The notes: generated from the sequence alone by a model not told the origin. Positions 46,149-53,977 are shown, counted from the stretch's first letter. The stretch: 64,000 bases of DNA from Chitinolyticbacter albus (GCF_024437655.1 NZ_JANBVF010000010.1:124001-188000), one strand, 5' to 3'. Numbers and translations: made by a program.

Positions 46149-46565
46149 GTCACCGCCTACTGAGAGGTTGGAAGATGACCCACGATAGATAGCGATGAGA
46201 GCGAACAATGGGCTTCCAGTGTCAACGACAAGTAGTAGCAACATGAAGGCTGCAATGCTGAATTGGCCCCATGCGAAGAGCACGCCGAAGGTAGCAAGTA
46301 TGGACCCCAAAATGGGGATTCCTGAGATAAAGCGATAGCCCTGCAGGGACCCATTGTGGTGCGAAAATAGTGCAGGCCGAACGAACGACAAGTAGAAGTT
46401 AAAACCAGCGACAAGTGCTGCAATTGTGAGAAGAACCATTACCCCGATGCTGCTGCCCTGATCGGCAGAACTGTGAAGGCCCGCAATTAGCGAGAGCAGG
46501 CCGAGCATAGCCGGCGCAGACAATATTAGCGCAGCGACCAAGCAAGAGAATCGAGAGATTGCCAT
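46143..46565 (-). CDS. Cassette gene: four-helix membrane protein
   Basis: 140 residues from ATG 46565 (MAISRFSCLVAALILSAPAM) with about four hydrophobic segments, including SIGVMVLLTIAALVAGFNFY, IPILGSILATFGVLFAWGQF and FSIAAFMLLLLVVDTGSPLF. A longer frame upstream crosses the attC and is rejected. No family recognised. The stop codon lies inside the downstream attC core. Confidence 0.7.
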   Translation of the reverse strand: MAISRFSCLVAALILSAPAMLGLLSLIAGLHSSADQGSSIGVMVLLTIAALVAGFNFYLSFVRPALFSHHNGSLQGYRFISGIPILGSILATFGVLFAWGQFSIAAFMLLLLVVDTGSPLFALIAIYRGSSSNLSVGGDA

Positions 46566-46579
46566 AGCTCCGCCCCGAT

Positions 46580-46648
46580 GCCTAACGTTTGAGATAACCG
46601 GCATGACCCGGCTTGCCGGGGCATGTCCGGTTGATTGAAGGGTTAGGC
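46580..46648 (-). repeat. attC site between cassettes 6 and 7
   Basis: GCCTAAC ... GTTAGGC, 69 bp, with ACCGGCATGACCCGG and CCGGGGCATGTCCGGT arms. Both outer cores are perfect inverted matches of each other. Confidence 0.95.
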
Positions 46649-46681
46649 GTCGCTGCTTGTGCTGCCACCTGATTGCTGTTT

Positions 46682-47062
46682 CTATTCGAAGACTTTGCCA
46701 TCGGGTTTCCAGTCGTTTCGTCCCCATCCCTCCGTTGGGATGAAGACCTTGAAGCCTGCTTTCGCTAGCTTTTGGGCAACTGAATCTGGCTCAGCAACAA
46801 GCTCTGTCTTGGAGTCTTTCCAAGAAGTCTTGTCGGTTAGCACGAGCCAATATGCGTACTCCGGCATTTCCGATTCATCTGAATCACACACTTCTACTGT
46901 GACATTGCGAGCGTACCCACAGAAGTAGTGATCGTCGGGTGGGTAGTTTGAGCTCTCGCGTTCCTCGTACTCAGTAAGCCCCAACGCGGCGAATACCCGG
47001 ACGGCGAGATCCGATAGGCCAGCTACTGGCGTTGAACTTCTCAGGAGGAGAACTACATGCAT
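46682..47062 (-). CDS. Cassette gene: hypothetical soluble protein, 126 residues
   Basis: Begins MHVVLLLRSSTPVAGLSDLA and ends GWGRNDWKPDGKVFE. It is acidic and has no membrane segment or signal of note. AGGAG lies just upstream of ATG 47062. The pattern of a short beta-strand start followed by acidic Tyr/Trp-rich segments resembles small immunity-like proteins, but no family can be named. Confidence 0.72.
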   Translation of the reverse strand: MHVVLLLRSSTPVAGLSDLAVRVFAALGLTEYEERESSNYPPDDHYFCGYARNVTVEVCDSDESEMPEYAYWLVLTDKTSWKDSKTELVAEPDSVAQKLAKAGFKVFIPTEGWGRNDWKPDGKVFE

Positions 47063-47070
47063 GTTGCGAC

Positions 47071-47166
47071 GCCTAACGTTGGAGGTAACGTGCGGCCGGA
47101 ACGCCGCAGGCGTGGAGGGAACCCAAAGCGCAGCTTTGGGCCGTCACGTTGACCGAAAGGTTAGAA
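47071..47166 (-). repeat. attC site between cassettes 7 and 8
   Basis: GCCTAAC ... GTTAGAA, 96 bp, with an internal CCCAAAGCGCAGCTTTGGG hairpin. The last core base departs from the consensus pyrimidine but matches the attI-proximal core at 47463-47469, as expected for the two ends of one cassette. Confidence 0.85.
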
Positions 47167-47460
47167 CTATTCTCGATGTGATGTGCCATCTTCATTCCAG
47201 TACTGCCAACTGCCTACTTCTTGGCCGTTTTCATAATAGCCTTCGGAAGCTAGCTGGCCATTTTGATGGAAATCCCGCCATAACCCGCTTTCATTGCCGT
47301 GATCATAGTTTCCGCTCGAAGCTAAAGCACCATTCTGGTGGTATGCCTCAAACCGCCCGTGCCGAATCCATTTGGAGCCGTCATCGGATAGATACCGTGA
47401 ATAGCGGAATTGGATATTGCCAGAAGGATATGGGATTTCTGCGATATTCAGGTCGGCCAT
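47167..47460 (-). CDS. Cassette gene: MORN-repeat protein (YwqK-like antitoxin family)
   Basis: 97 residues carrying three MORN_2-type repeats: HGRFEAYHQNGALASSGNYD, GLWRDFHQNGQLASEGYYEN and GSWQYWNEDG. Related proteins are annotated as YwqK-type antitoxins; no toxin is beside it. It is the attI-proximal cassette, so it would be the best expressed if a cassette promoter exists. The ATG lies 2 nt after the GTTAGAA core and has no ribosome site, which is typical of first-cassette genes read from an external promoter. Confidence 0.8.
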   Translation of the reverse strand: MADLNIAEIPYPSGNIQFRYSRYLSDDGSKWIRHGRFEAYHQNGALASSGNYDHGNESGLWRDFHQNGQLASEGYYENGQEVGSWQYWNEDGTSHRE

Positions 47461-47462
47461 AG

Positions 47463-47598
47463 TTCTAACGTTAAGTAGACACCCTAAAAGGTGTGTTGTG
47501 CATGGTGTCGGGTGTGTTTACCCCTAAGCCGTTCGGCAGTCAGCCCTTGCTGGCGCTTGCTTTGGCAGGCTAGGCCTGGTGTTAGGCACCCTAAAAAA
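47463..47598 (-). other. attI-like region between first cassette and integrase gene
   Basis: The minus-strand core CGTTAGAA (ending at 47463) is the junction to the first cassette. The region up to the integrase start holds another GTTAGGC core (47581-47587), a direct repeat CACCCTAAAA (47480-47489 and 47587-47596) and a perfect 13-bp inverted repeat (GGTGTGTTTACCC at 47511-47523, complement at 47601-47613). These are candidate integrase-binding or promoter elements. No LexA box (CTGT-N8-ACAG) was seen. Exact attI limits are not defined. Confidence 0.65.
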
Positions 47599-47613
47599 GT
47601 GGGTAAACACACC

Positions 47614-48600
47614 TTGGCGAACACCCTATCCAATTCCCCACGGCTGATGGAGCAAGTGCGTGAGCGTATCCGCGTCAAGCATTGCAGCTTGCGCACGGAA
47701 GAGGCGTATCTGGGATGGATACGCCAATTTATCCATTTTCACGTCAAGCGGCATCCGAAAGACATGGGCAAGCAGGAGGTTGAGGCGTTTTTGACACATC
47801 TGGCGGTGGCGCGGCGCGTGGCGGCAGCGACGCAATCACAGGCCAAGTCGGCGCTGTTGTTTCTTTACAAGGAAGTGCTGCGTATTGATTTACCCTGGTT
47901 GAACGATCTGGTGGCGGCCAAGCAGCCCAAGCGCTTGCCGGTCGTGTTGACGCAGCATGAGGTGGGGCAGCTATTGTCGCTGATGCAAGGTACTTGGGGT
48001 TTGCTGGCGCGATTGCTGTATGGCACGGGCATGCGGGTGATGGAAGGTCTGCGCTTGCGCGTTCAGGATATCGATTTCAATCGGCGCGAACTGGTGATCC
48101 GAGAGGGCAAGGGCTTCAAGGACAGGGTCACCATGCTGCCGGCCAGTCTGGTGCAGCCCTTGCAGCAACATTTGCTCAAGGTTCGGCAATTGCATCAGCG
48201 GGATCTGGAGGAGGGCTTCGGCGAGGTGTTCCTGCCCTATGCACTGGCGCGCAAGTATCCACAGGCAAGCCGCGCCTGGGGTTGGCAGTATGTTTTTCCT
48301 TCGGTCCGGCTCAGTGCCGATCCGCGTGATGGGGTGATCAAGCGCCATCATCTGGATGAGAAAGGCTTGCAGCGGGCGCTCAAGGTGGCTGTGCGTGCGG
48401 CCGGGCTGGTTTAGCGCGTATCGCCCCACGTGCTACGGCATTCTTTCGCCACGCATTTGCTGGAAGCGGGTTACGACATCCGCACCGTGCAGGAACTGCT
48501 GGGGCATGCCGATGTGCGCACCACGATGATCTATACCCACGTGCTGAACCGGGGCGGGCGGGGTGTGGATAGCCCGCTTGATCGCATGACACAGCATTGA
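47614..48600 (+). pseudogene. intI: Integron integrase IntI interrupted by one in-frame stop
   Basis: Tyrosine recombinase with the integron-specific insertion (ALARKYPQASRAWGWQYVFP and DGVIKRHHLDEKGLQRAL), which separates IntI from XerC/D. The catalytic Arg region (LLYGTGMRVMEGLRLRVQDI) is present. A TAG at 48412-48414 follows VRAAGLV. The same frame then continues [20 protein letters not shown] ... TTMIYTHVL ... DRMTQH to TGA 48600, carrying HxxR, the second His and the nucleophilic Tyr. Other integrases have Lys at the stop position, so AAG to TAG is a one-base change. The truncated product would lack the Tyr. TTG 47614 or GTG 47599 could be the start; the full length would be ~328 residues. 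Confidence 0.92.
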
Positions 48601-48616
48601 ACGGGCTCGCGCCCGT
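48601..48616. terminator. Hairpin between intI and tRNA-Leu
   Basis: ACGGGC TCGC GCCCGT, a perfect 6-bp stem right after the intI stop. No T-run on either side, so it may be only a weak terminator shared by the convergent intI and tRNA transcripts. Confidence 0.4.
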
Positions 48617-48632
48617 GCGTAGATGGGGAGGG

Positions 48633-48941
48633 TGGTGCGCCCGGCCGGGGTCGAACCGGCACGACAATGTCGAGGGATTTTCTTACCACTTCGGCTTTCG
48701 CCGCCACCTGATGATGTTCGTGGTCTGGACTTTGCCTTGACCATGGCTCTGGCGGTGGCCAGGCTTTAGGTCGGCGCCGTCAAGTCTCTGCACGTTCCCG
48801 AGCTGGCTCGGGCTTCGCTCAGCGTTGCCTCGCCGTGGGGCAGGGGGTTCGCTGAATTTGACGCCATTCACGCGGGCGCTTTCGCCATCCCGGTGCTCAA
48901 ATTTATAAGTCCCTTGCGTCTACCAATTTCGCCACGGGCGC
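48633..48941 (-). tRNA. tRNA-Leu(UAA), interrupted by a group I intron
   Basis: Exon 1 is 48941-48907 and exon 2 is 48681-48633. Spliced, they give an 84-nt tRNA including an encoded CCA (48635-48633). The acceptor stem GCGCCCG/CGGGCGC is perfect, with a D-arm of the GGCGAAATTGGTAGACGC type and an anticodon arm AGGGA-CTTAAAA-TCCCT (UAA at positions 34-36). A long variable arm (CGACATTGTCG) and a T-arm GCCGG-TTCGACC-CCGGC complete it. The 225-nt insertion sits between U34 and A35. No other tRNA is adjacent. Without splicing the anticodon loop cannot form. Confidence 0.93.
48682..48906 (-). ncRNA. Self-splicing group I intron (IC3-like) in tRNA-Leu(UAA)
   Basis: 225 nt, no open frame for a homing endonuclease. 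Hallmarks: the 5' exon ends CUU and can pair with a downstream GAG (TTTGAGC) to form P1 with a U.G at the splice site. P4 arms CAGCG / CGCTG are in place. The catalytic core phrase GTGCAGAGACTTGACGG matches the GGTGCAGAGACTCGACGG of cyanobacterial tRNA-Leu introns, and the P7 partner AAGTCCAGACC lies downstream. A 3' terminal G (GTGGTAAG) precedes exon 2. Insertion at U34/A35 is the same as in cyanobacteria. Self-splicing is inferred from the intact core. Confidence 0.92.
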
Positions 48942-49054
48942 TCCAAGCGGCGCATTCTGCCAGATCGTTCGCGCACGCGCCACATTGCGATCGGGCTTGC
49001 TGAGCTGGCCCCGTGCCCTTGCCACCAAGGGGAGCAGGCCCTGGGGCAACGCAA

Positions 49055-49080
49055 CAAGCGGGGCCGGTCGGCCCCGCTTG
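49055..49080. terminator. Terminator hairpin downstream of the glycanase gene
   Basis: An 11-bp perfect stem (CAAGCGGGGCC / GGCCCCGCTTG) with a GGTC loop, 17 bp beyond the glycanase stop codon on the minus strand. The stem is very GC-rich and has only a short mixed tail, so it may work in both directions. Confidence 0.65.
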
Positions 49081-49097
49081 TATATCCATCGCCGCGA

Positions 49098-50651
49098 TCA
49101 GCGGTTACGGATGGCGTTGCGTACGAACTCGCCGGCGGGCTTGAGGCTGGAAGCCGCCCAGTTGCCGCTAGAGCAAGTGCCGGTCTTCCACACCGCGCCT
49201 GAGCGGAAGTCGTCCGAGTAGTTCCAGTTGGTCCAGCTGATCTTCTTCTCCGCCAGGAAGTCCAGGTATTTCTGGGTCATGGTGAAGTTGTTGCTGCCGT
49301 CACCACTGGCGGTTTGCGAGCCCCACTCGGTGATGAACACCGGCAGCCGGGCGGCACCCTTCTTCAGCTCGTTCAGGTATTGATCCCCGTGCGATGCCGC
49401 GTAGAAGTGGAAGGTGTACATCACGTTGGAATAACGCACCGGGTCGTTGATGATGTCGTCGACCGAGCGGCCATCTGATACGCCGAACGAGCCCCAGCCG
49501 TGCGTGCCGATCAGCACCAGTGCATCCGGATCGATGGCACGGATCACCGGGATGATCTTTTCGCCGTACTCGCGGATCTTGGTCCAGCTCACGTTGTTCG
49601 GTTCGTTGGCCACGTCGTAGATGATGTTCTTCTGGTTGCCGTACTTGGTGGCAATCCGGGTGAAGAAGGTCTTGGCGCGTTCCAGGTTGTAGTTGGGATC
49701 GCCCGGATCGAGCTGGTGCCAATCCACCAGCGCATACATGCCGCGGCGGGTGGCTTCGTCGATCAGGCGTTCCACCTGCGCGGTGTAGCCGTTCGGGTCA
49801 CTCTCGTAGCCGCCTTCCTGCACGTAGAGCGAGATACGCAGCACATCCGACTTCCAGTCGTTGGCCAGCGCATCGAGCGAGCCGGTGGTCAGGCAGTTAC
49901 CCCAGCCGTACCACTGGATGCCGTGCGTGCTCATGCCGCGCAGTTGCACCACTTCGTTGCGCTCGTTGCACAGGTTGAGGTTGTTGGCGCAAACCTTGAG
50001 CTGGCCGTTACGTTCGGCCGGGGTGCCGCTCGGGGCCGGGGTCACCGGCGTGGGCGTGGCAGGGCTTGGCGTCGGCGTGGCAGATTGCGGGGTGGGCGTG
50101 GCCGGCTTGGGTGTCGGCGTGGCCGGCACCGGGGTGGTCGGGCCGCATTGGCTGATCTGCTTCCACACGCCCCAGTCACCCGATTGTGTCGGGTTGTCAC
50201 CCTGCGTCCACCAGCGCGCTTCGTAATTGACGCCCTGATGGGTCACGCGCTGGCCGCCGGTGTAGACGCTGCCTGCATTCCAGGCGGCGTAGCAGGTGGC
50301 GGAGGCAGGCGTCGGCGTGGCCGCTTGCGGGGTCGGTGTGGCCGTTTGGGGTGTCGGTGTTGCGGGGCGCGGCGTGGCCGGGATCGGCGTGGCCGTCGGT
50401 GTGGGCGTGCCGGTGGCCGGGCCGACGGTGCTCCACAGCGTGGGGGTCGCGGCGGGGTTCCAGTTGGCGCCCACATAGGCAGTGTGGGTGACCAGCGCCT
50501 TGTAATCGACGCCGTTATAGGTGACTACTGTGCCAGCGGAATAGGTATTGCCTTCCTGCCAGGCCGGCGCCGCAAATGCGGCGCTGGCCAGCAAGGTGCA
50601 GCCAACAAGTACGGCTGCGATGGGTCTTAAGGCCCGGTTGAGTTGCTTCAT
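49098..50651 (-). CDS. Secreted GH5 glycanase (endoglucanase-like) with two CBM5/12-type modules
   Basis: Extracellular glycoside hydrolase of 517 residues. ATG 50651 has GGAGGAG 9 bp upstream and gives a signal ending LLASAAFA. Module 1 (29-76: APAWQEGNTYSAGTVVTYNG ... LWSTVG) and module 2 (120-169: CYAAWNAGSVYTGGQRVTHQ ... GVWKQISQC) are CBM5/12 chitin-binding-type domains. They are joined by Pro/Thr repeat linkers (ATPTPQ). The GH5 domain spans ~215-517, with acid/base Glu350 in YDVANEPNN and nucleophile Glu442 in VFITEWGS; DWHQLDPGD at ~310 is typical of cellulase-like GH5. Cellulose or another beta-glucan is the likely substrate. Chitin-binding-type modules on a GH5 enzyme may aid attachment to mixed cell walls. 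Confidence 0.92.
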   Translation of the reverse strand: MKQLNRALRPIAAVLVGCTLLASAAFAAPAWQEGNTYSAGTVVTYNGVDYKALVTHTAYVGANWNPAATPTLWSTVGPATGTPTPTATPIPATPRPATPTPQTATPTPQAATPTPASATCYAAWNAGSVYTGGQRVTHQGVNYEARWWTQGDNPTQSGDWGVWKQISQCGPTTPVPATPTPKPATPTPQSATPTPSPATPTPVTPAPSGTPAERNGQLKVCANNLNLCNERNEVVQLRGMSTHGIQWYGWGNCLTTGSLDALANDWKSDVLRISLYVQEGGYESDPNGYTAQVERLIDEATRRGMYALVDWHQLDPGDPNYNLERAKTFFTRIATKYGNQKNIIYDVANEPNNVSWTKIREYGEKIIPVIRAIDPDALVLIGTHGWGSFGVSDGRSVDDIINDPVRYSNVMYTFHFYAASHGDQYLNELKKGAARLPVFITEWGSQTASGDGSNNFTMTQKYLDFLAEKKISWTNWNYSDDFRSGAVWKTGTCSSGNWAASSLKPAGEFVRNAIRNR

Positions 50652-51031
50652 TTTGTTTATCTCCTCCATCCGATTATTCGGTTTGGGTATGGCTGTGGCT
50701 TATGGATCAAAATGCGCGAACAGCTTCGCCGTCTTGAGCCATGGCAGCCATCATCAGGGGTGGCCTTGCGCTTGCCTATACGGGTTGCGATCTGGTTTCA
50801 CGGTTCTCATTAAAAAACCAATAAGATCAATATCTTGTTCGGTTTGTGTGCGGCTTTTCATTTCACGGATGACGTCATGGCAGCGCCATTTTCGGGCATT
50901 GCGCGCGCGCGGCAGGCGTGGTGCGGCAGTGGCACAAGGCGCATATCTCGCCGTGATTCGCCCTGGTGGTTGGACTTGTTCTGCCGCCGCGGCTAACCTC
51001 ACGCCTTTGCCCGTAGCCGCGAGAATCCACC
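50652..51031. other. Divergent intergenic region (glycanase / LOG-family gene)
   Basis: 380 bp presumably holding promoters for both divergent genes. Two palindromes stand out: AAGAT-CAAT-ATCTT (50823-50836) and ATGACGTCAT (50869-50878), possible operators. No coding frame is convincing. Confidence 0.35.
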
Positions 51032-51751
51032 TTGATCAACCCCAAGAACAAACCCATAGGCGTGGTCGATGACGACGAAGCGCTGCGTATCGTGGCCGAT
51101 GCCGTACTGAAACTATGGGATACCGTCGACGATCTCTCCCGCCTGCGCCCGGCGCATACGCCGCACTACCATGTCACCGTGTTTGGCTCCGCGCGTATTC
51201 AGGAGAACACGCCGGCGTATCAATCCGTGAAACACCTCGCTGCCGAACTCGCCGCAATGGGATGCCGTATCGTCACCGGCGGTGGGCCCGGTTTGATGCA
51301 GGCGGCCAACGAGGGCGCGGCACAGGCGGCACCGGATAACCCCGATGCCTCGGTCGGCATCCGCGTCGATCTGGATTTCGAACAGCACGTGAATGATTTC
51401 GTCGGCCGCGCCTACGAGCACAAGACCTTCTTCTCGCGTTTGCATCACTTCGTGCAGCGCTCCAACGCCTTTATCGTCACGCCCGGCGGCATTGGTACCG
51501 CGCTGGAGCTGATGCTGGTTTGGCAGCTGTTGCAGGTGCGCAAACTCTACGACACGCCGCTGATCCTGGTCGGCGACATGTGGCACGAGATGGTCGATTG
51601 GGCGCGCCGCTACATGGTCGACAATGGCGCGGGCCTGGCAAGCCCCGTGGATATGCAGATCCCGGTGGTGGTCGATACCGTCGAGGATGCCGTGCACCTG
51701 ATCCGCGAGCACCACGGCCGCTGGCAGGCCGATGGCAAGGCGTTGGGCTGA
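51032..51751 (+). CDS. LOG-family protein (nucleotide 5'-monophosphate phosphoribohydrolase type)
   Basis: Cytoplasmic enzyme-like protein of 239 residues. LOG/lysine-decarboxylase-like motifs are present: TGGGPGLMQAANEGA and the conserved PGGIGTALELMLVWQ. This family cleaves nucleoside monophosphates such as cytokinin-type or purine ribotides to free base. The TTG at 51032 gives MINPKNKPIG; no in-frame ATG occurs before residue ~77, and the alternative GTG 51062 would drop ten residues. The N-terminal ~40 residues before VTVFGSARI place it in the longer LOG group common in proteobacteria. The substrate is not evident from sequence. Confidence 0.85.
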   Translation: MINPKNKPIGVVDDDEALRIVADAVLKLWDTVDDLSRLRPAHTPHYHVTVFGSARIQENTPAYQSVKHLAAELAAMGCRIVTGGGPGLMQAANEGAAQAAPDNPDASVGIRVDLDFEQHVNDFVGRAYEHKTFFSRLHHFVQRSNAFIVTPGGIGTALELMLVWQLLQVRKLYDTPLILVGDMWHEMVDWARRYMVDNGAGLASPVDMQIPVVVDTVEDAVHLIREHHGRWQADGKALG

Positions 51752-51897
51752 GCCGACTGCGGTCGTGCCCCTGCTCACAGATGGGGCGGGGGGCGGCTGC
51801 CCCAGCGCGTACGAAGGTACTCGGGCGTATCAGCGCGTTGTGATCGCCCGTATCTCACGACAAAGCGGAAGCAACACGCGGCACGCCGTTTCGTGTT

Positions 51898-52674
51898 TCA
51901 CGGCGCCTCGTCCACCTTCACCCATACGGTGTAGCTGCTGGCGCGTGTGCCACTGCCGCTGACCGTGCCCACGCTGCTGGCACTGCCCGACAGCGCGCTG
52001 CTGCCCACCGGCAGCCATTCGCCCAGGCGGCCCCGCACCTCGCTATGTACGCCGCTGCTGGCGATGCTGCCATCGCGCTCGAAACGGCTGGATTCCGGAT
52101 AAAGCGTGAGCATGACGTCGCCGCCCACCAGGCGCGGCTGGGCCCAGAAGCCGGTGCCGACATCCACCCAGTTGCCGCCGCGGATCGCAATCGCGTAACC
52201 GTCGCGATAACCGAAGCCGATCTCCGGATAGAAGCGGCTGCTACCCAGGCGGATGTAGGCCTGGCCGCCATCGAGCACGCGCACGCTTTGCGTGCCGCCG
52301 CTGTAGCTGTTGCTGCCCCCGCCAAACAGGCGTATCCCGGCGCCGATGCCGCGGTTGGAGATCACCACGCCATCGAGCGCCATGGCAGCCCCGCTGCGGC
52401 TCTGCCCCTGGCGTTGCTCCACGGTGACGACGAGATTTCGCTGGGCGGTGTCGAGCTGGTCGATGAGCGCCAGCACCTGTTCGTAGGTGGCGTTATCGGG
52501 GCTCTTGATGATCAGCTGGTTGTTGAAGGCCTGTATCGACGTGCTGGGCAGCGTGTCGCGCAATACCGGCGCCACCTCGTTGGCGGTGCGATGGCGCAGT
52601 TCGATCACGTCAACGCGGTCGGCCAGCACGGGCAACGACAGCAGCAGGGTCAGCAGGAAGGCAAGAGGGCGCAT
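51898..52674 (-). CDS. Exported protein with secretin N-domain
   Basis: Predicted periplasmic protein of 258 residues. ATG 52674 starts a clean signal (MRPLAFLLTLLLSLPVLA). Residues ~20-85 match the secretin N1/NolW-like repeat (VIELRHRTANEVAPVLRD, NNQLIIKSPDNATYEQVLAL, IDQLDTAQRNLVVTVEQ). There is no secretin barrel after it; the rest is a beta-rich Gly/Ser domain (GGQAYIRLGSSRFYPEIGFG). It may be a stand-alone accessory of a secretin complex. A longer upstream frame exists but overlaps sstT and lacks merit. Family name unknown. Confidence 0.72.
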   Translation of the reverse strand: MRPLAFLLTLLLSLPVLADRVDVIELRHRTANEVAPVLRDTLPSTSIQAFNNQLIIKSPDNATYEQVLALIDQLDTAQRNLVVTVEQRQGQSRSGAAMALDGVVISNRGIGAGIRLFGGGSNSYSGGTQSVRVLDGGQAYIRLGSSRFYPEIGFGYRDGYAIAIRGGNWVDVGTGFWAQPRLVGGDVMLTLYPESSRFERDGSIASSGVHSEVRGRLGEWLPVGSSALSGSASSVGTVSGSGTRASSYTVWVKVDEAP

Positions 52675-52716
52675 GGCGAGCTGTCCGGTGAGGCGGTCCT
52701 TGCAGCATACGCCGTG

Positions 52717-52740
52717 CCATACCGCCGCGCGGCGGTATGG
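52717..52740. terminator. Perfect palindrome downstream of sstT
   Basis: Two 12-nt arms CCATACCGCCGC / GCGGCGGTATGG with no loop spacer, 23 bp past the sstT stop. It could terminate sstT mRNA (minus strand), but no T-tract is present. Confidence 0.45.
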
Positions 52741-52762
52741 TTCACACCGCGCCGATAGCCCG

Positions 52763-53977
52763 TCAGGCGGGCTGCCGTGCCCGGCAGGCTGCGGCGGTGA
52801 ACAGGACGTCGGTGGAGCTGTTGAGCGCAGTCTCTGCCGAATCCTGCAGTACGCTGATGATGAAGCCGATGGCGACCACCTGCATCGCCACGTCGTTGCT
52901 GATGCCAAAGAGACTGCACGCCATCGGGATCAGCAGCAACGAGCCGCCGGCCACGCCCGATGTGCCGCAGGCGGCGAGGCTGGCGACCACGCAGAGCAGC
53001 AAGGCTGTCGGCAGGTCCACCGGGATGCCCAGCGTGTGCGTGGCGGCCAACGTCAGCACGCTGATGGTGATCGCGGCACCGGCCATATTGATGGTGGCAC
53101 CCAGCGGAATCGAGACCGTGTAGGTGCCCTCGTCGAGCCCCAGCTTCTGCGCCAGTTCCAGGTTGACCGGAATATTGGCCGCCGAGCTGCGGGTGAAGAA
53201 GGCGGTGACGCCGCTCTCGCGCAGGCAGGTGAACACCAGCGGATAGGGATTGCGCCGCGTGACCGCATAGACGATGGCGGGGTTCACGACGAGCGCCACC
53301 GTCAGCATGGCGCCGATCAACACGGCCAGTAGATGGCTGTAGCCGATGAGGGCGGAGAACCCGGTACTCGCCACCGAATGCGCCACCAGACCGAATACGC
53401 CGATGGGCGCAAAGCGGATCACCAGGTGGACGATACGCCCGAGCGCATCGGCACCATCGGCCAGCAGCGCGCGCGTACTGTCGCTGGCGTGATGCAGCGC
53501 GATGCCGAGCGCGACCGCCCAGGCCAGGATGCCCATGTAGTTGCCGGTGGACAGCGCGTGCACCGGGTTATCGAAGATCTGGAACAGTAGCGTGCGCAGC
53601 ACTTCCAGGATGCCCCCCGGCGCTCCCTGGGCGGTGGCCGGCGCGATCAGGTGCAGCGTCGAAGGAAACAGAAAACTCGCCGCCACGCCGACGATGGCGG
53701 CGGCAAACGTGCCGATCAGATAGAGCAACAGCACGCCGCGCATATGCGTGGGGGTGTTGCGCTGCTTGTTGGCAATGGAGGCAGCCACCAGCACGAACAC
53801 CAATAGCGGCGCCACCGCCTTCAGCGCCGAGACGAACAGCTCTCCGAGCAGGCTGACGGACTGCCCGGCACCCGGCCAGACCTGCGCAAACAACACGCCG
53901 ACGATCATGCCGATCAGGATCTGCAGCACGATGTTGCCGGCCAGCAGCCGTTGCATCAAAGCGGTGAGGGTTTTCAT
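52763..53977 (-). CDS. sstT: Sodium/serine-threonine symporter SstT
   Basis: Inner-membrane Na+:dicarboxylate-family (DAACS) transporter of 404 residues, close to E. coli SstT (414). Recognisable segments: [36 protein letters not shown] and [16 protein letters not shown] (helical hairpin and NMDGT-like region, here NMAG), and [20 protein letters not shown]. About eight hydrophobic helices and two re-entrant loops fit the family. It imports serine and threonine with Na+. The neighbours do not suggest an operon. Confidence 0.93.
   Translation of the reverse strand: MKTLTALMQRLLAGNIVLQILIGMIVGVLFAQVWPGAGQSVSLLGELFVSALKAVAPLLVFVLVAASIANKQRNTPTHMRGVLLLYLIGTFAAAIVGVAASFLFPSTLHLIAPATAQGAPGGILEVLRTLLFQIFDNPVHALSTGNYMGILAWAVALGIALHHASDSTRALLADGADALGRIVHLVIRFAPIGVFGLVAHSVASTGFSALIGYSHLLAVLIGAMLTVALVVNPAIVYAVTRRNPYPLVFTCLRESGVTAFFTRSSAANIPVNLELAQKLGLDEGTYTVSIPLGATINMAGAAITISVLTLAATHTLGIPVDLPTALLLCVVASLAACGTSGVAGGSLLLIPMACSLFGISNDVAMQVVAIGFIISVLQDSAETALNSSTDVLFTAAACRARQPA

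Larger units (their letters stand above)
42135..48600 (-). other. Chromosomal integron: eight cassettes, attC sites, attI and integrase gene
   Basis: Eight small minus-strand genes, each followed by an attC-like site bounded by RYYYAAC and GTTRRRY cores, form a head-to-tail array that reads away from an integron integrase gene on the plus strand. Divergent orientation with attI between them is the standard integron layout. Several stop codons lie inside the attC core, as is typical. One attC is interrupted by an IS1111-type element and the last has been lost to an IS3-family remnant. Confidence 0.9.

Noticed and set aside
42012-47640. A CRISPR array in place of the cassette array
   Set aside because: The repeated sites differ in length and sequence and separate genes of 300-570 bp; there are no cas genes, and the boundary cores are attC cores.
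47470-47646. LexA (SOS) box upstream of the integrase
   Set aside because: No CTGT-N8-ACAG or close variant was found.
48433-48744. Minus-strand frame of 103 codons over the intI end and tRNA
   Set aside because: It overlaps the tRNA-Leu exon and the integrase 3' end and has no protein features.
49500-50630. A plus-strand frame of 376 codons opposite the GH5 gene
   Set aside because: Its Gly/Arg-rich product is an artefact of the Pro/Thr linker repeats of the glycanase.
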